Shown: in pieces, positions 63,719 to 64,000 of the stretch | How positions within the stretch are numbered: position 1 is the first letter of the stretch | Layout of the letters: each line of letters opens with the position of its first letter | NCBI RefSeq assembly: GCF_006770265.1 | Contig: NZ_CP017194.1 | Coordinates: forward strand, 1,612,001 to 1,676,000 | DNA from: Lactococcus carnosus | GTDB taxonomy: Bacteria > Bacillota > Bacilli > Lactobacillales > Streptococcaceae | Length of the DNA stretch: 64,000 nucleotides | Direction of reading: 5' to 3' | Notes under the pieces: generated by a model | Told to the model about the DNA's origin: nothing | What the model saw: only the letters and a program-made list of their open reading frames with translations | The model's database searches: none | Program-made: the position numbers and the translations under genes

Positions 63719-64000
63719 TCACTTCATTTTCACCGCATGACCACCAAATTCATTTCTGAGGGACGCAACGACTTTCCCAGTAAAGGTATCTGCTTCTAAG
63801 GATCTATACCGCATCATCAAGGAAGAGGTAATAATCGGCATCGGTACACCTAATCTCAGCCCTTCTTCGACTGTCCATCGTCCTTCTCCAGAGCTATACA
63901 TGACCCCATCGATATTTGATAGCTTATTGTTTTTACTGAAAGCCGAGTAGGCCAATTCCATTAACCATGACCGAATCACTGACCCGTGATTCCACATATT
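63719..64000 (-). CDS. 6-phosphogluconate dehydrogenase (decarboxylating), C-terminal part
   Basis: The frame is open to the window edge and ends at 63719, so only about 93 residues are seen. The text WNHGSVIRSWLMELAYSAF, then GRWTVEEGLRLGVPMPI and FGGHAVKM, is characteristic of the short (about 300-residue) Gnd/YqeC type of 6-phosphogluconate dehydrogenase. The enzyme gives ribulose 5-phosphate, CO2 and NAD(P)H. It is the gene directly upstream of the PTS genes. Confidence 0.9.
   Translation of the reverse strand, partial: NMWNHGSVIRSWLMELAYSAFSKNNKLSNIDGVMYSSGEGRWTVEEGLRLGVPMPIITSSLMMRYRSLEADTFTGKVVASLRNEFGGHAVKMK

Overview
The window is a chromosomal stretch of a low-GC Gram-positive coccus of the Streptococcaceae. 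Gene content and order point to a lactococcus: recU overlapping pbp1A with ypsA divergent, mecA-rgpG-suf, an orphan msmK, gapN, relQ-nadK-rluD, a NusB with an internal insert, and a leader-peptide-controlled leucine operon. A member of the Lactococcus piscium/raffinolactis (Pseudolactococcus) group is my guess, not something proven here. Almost all genes lie on the minus strand.

Layout. 1-5.5 kb: glycogen operon glgB-glgC-glgD, with glgC cut in two by an IS30-family element and glgB carrying an extra C-terminal transposase-like domain. 5.7-8.4 kb: manA and a GH13 alpha-glucan hydrolase. 8.7-14.7 kb: hydrolase, mprF, pepP, efp, asp23, nusB. 14.8-17.4 kb: a membrane-anchored esterase, a FUSC-type membrane protein with a start-codon problem, tRNA-Cys. 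17.4-20.9 kb: recU/pbp1A and divergent ypsA. 20.9-26.4 kb: a PTS-sulfatase-sulfatase maturase-TauE gene set, the most distinctive accessory block, with a second IS30-family element directly upstream and about 0.75 kb of decayed DNA beyond it. 28.2-34.9 kb: SUF iron-sulfur assembly operon with a divergent tgt between sufU and sufB. 35-41.4 kb: rgpG, mecA, an amino-acid ABC transporter, msmK, a DEAD-box helicase. 41.5-46.8 kb: leuABCD with a DUF1294 membrane gene, behind a leader peptide and attenuator. 46.8-49.0 kb: a second amino-acid ABC transporter. 49.1-55.3 kb: FKBP isomerase, an ISL3-family element, mgtE with a structured leader, then relQ-nadK-rluD. 55.5-58.3 kb: CYTH protein, an unknown gene, ylbF-ylbG, clpP. 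58.4-64 kb: gapN, a HAD phosphatase, a mannose-family PTS (IIC-IID-IIB-IIA) and the end of a 6-phosphogluconate dehydrogenase.

How it works together. The sulfatase block reads as one pathway: a PTS brings in and phosphorylates a sugar, a cytoplasmic Cys-type sulfatase removes sulfate after activation by its radical-SAM maturase, and a TauE/SafE protein may export the released sulfur anion. The glycogen block is probably inactive at ADP-glucose synthesis because glgC is broken. The terminal PTS plus 6-phosphogluconate dehydrogenase suggests gluconate use. Control signals readable in the DNA include CcpA-type cre sites (glgB, msmK), a CtsR box (clpP), a leucine attenuator (leu) and a terminator-bearing leader (mgtE).
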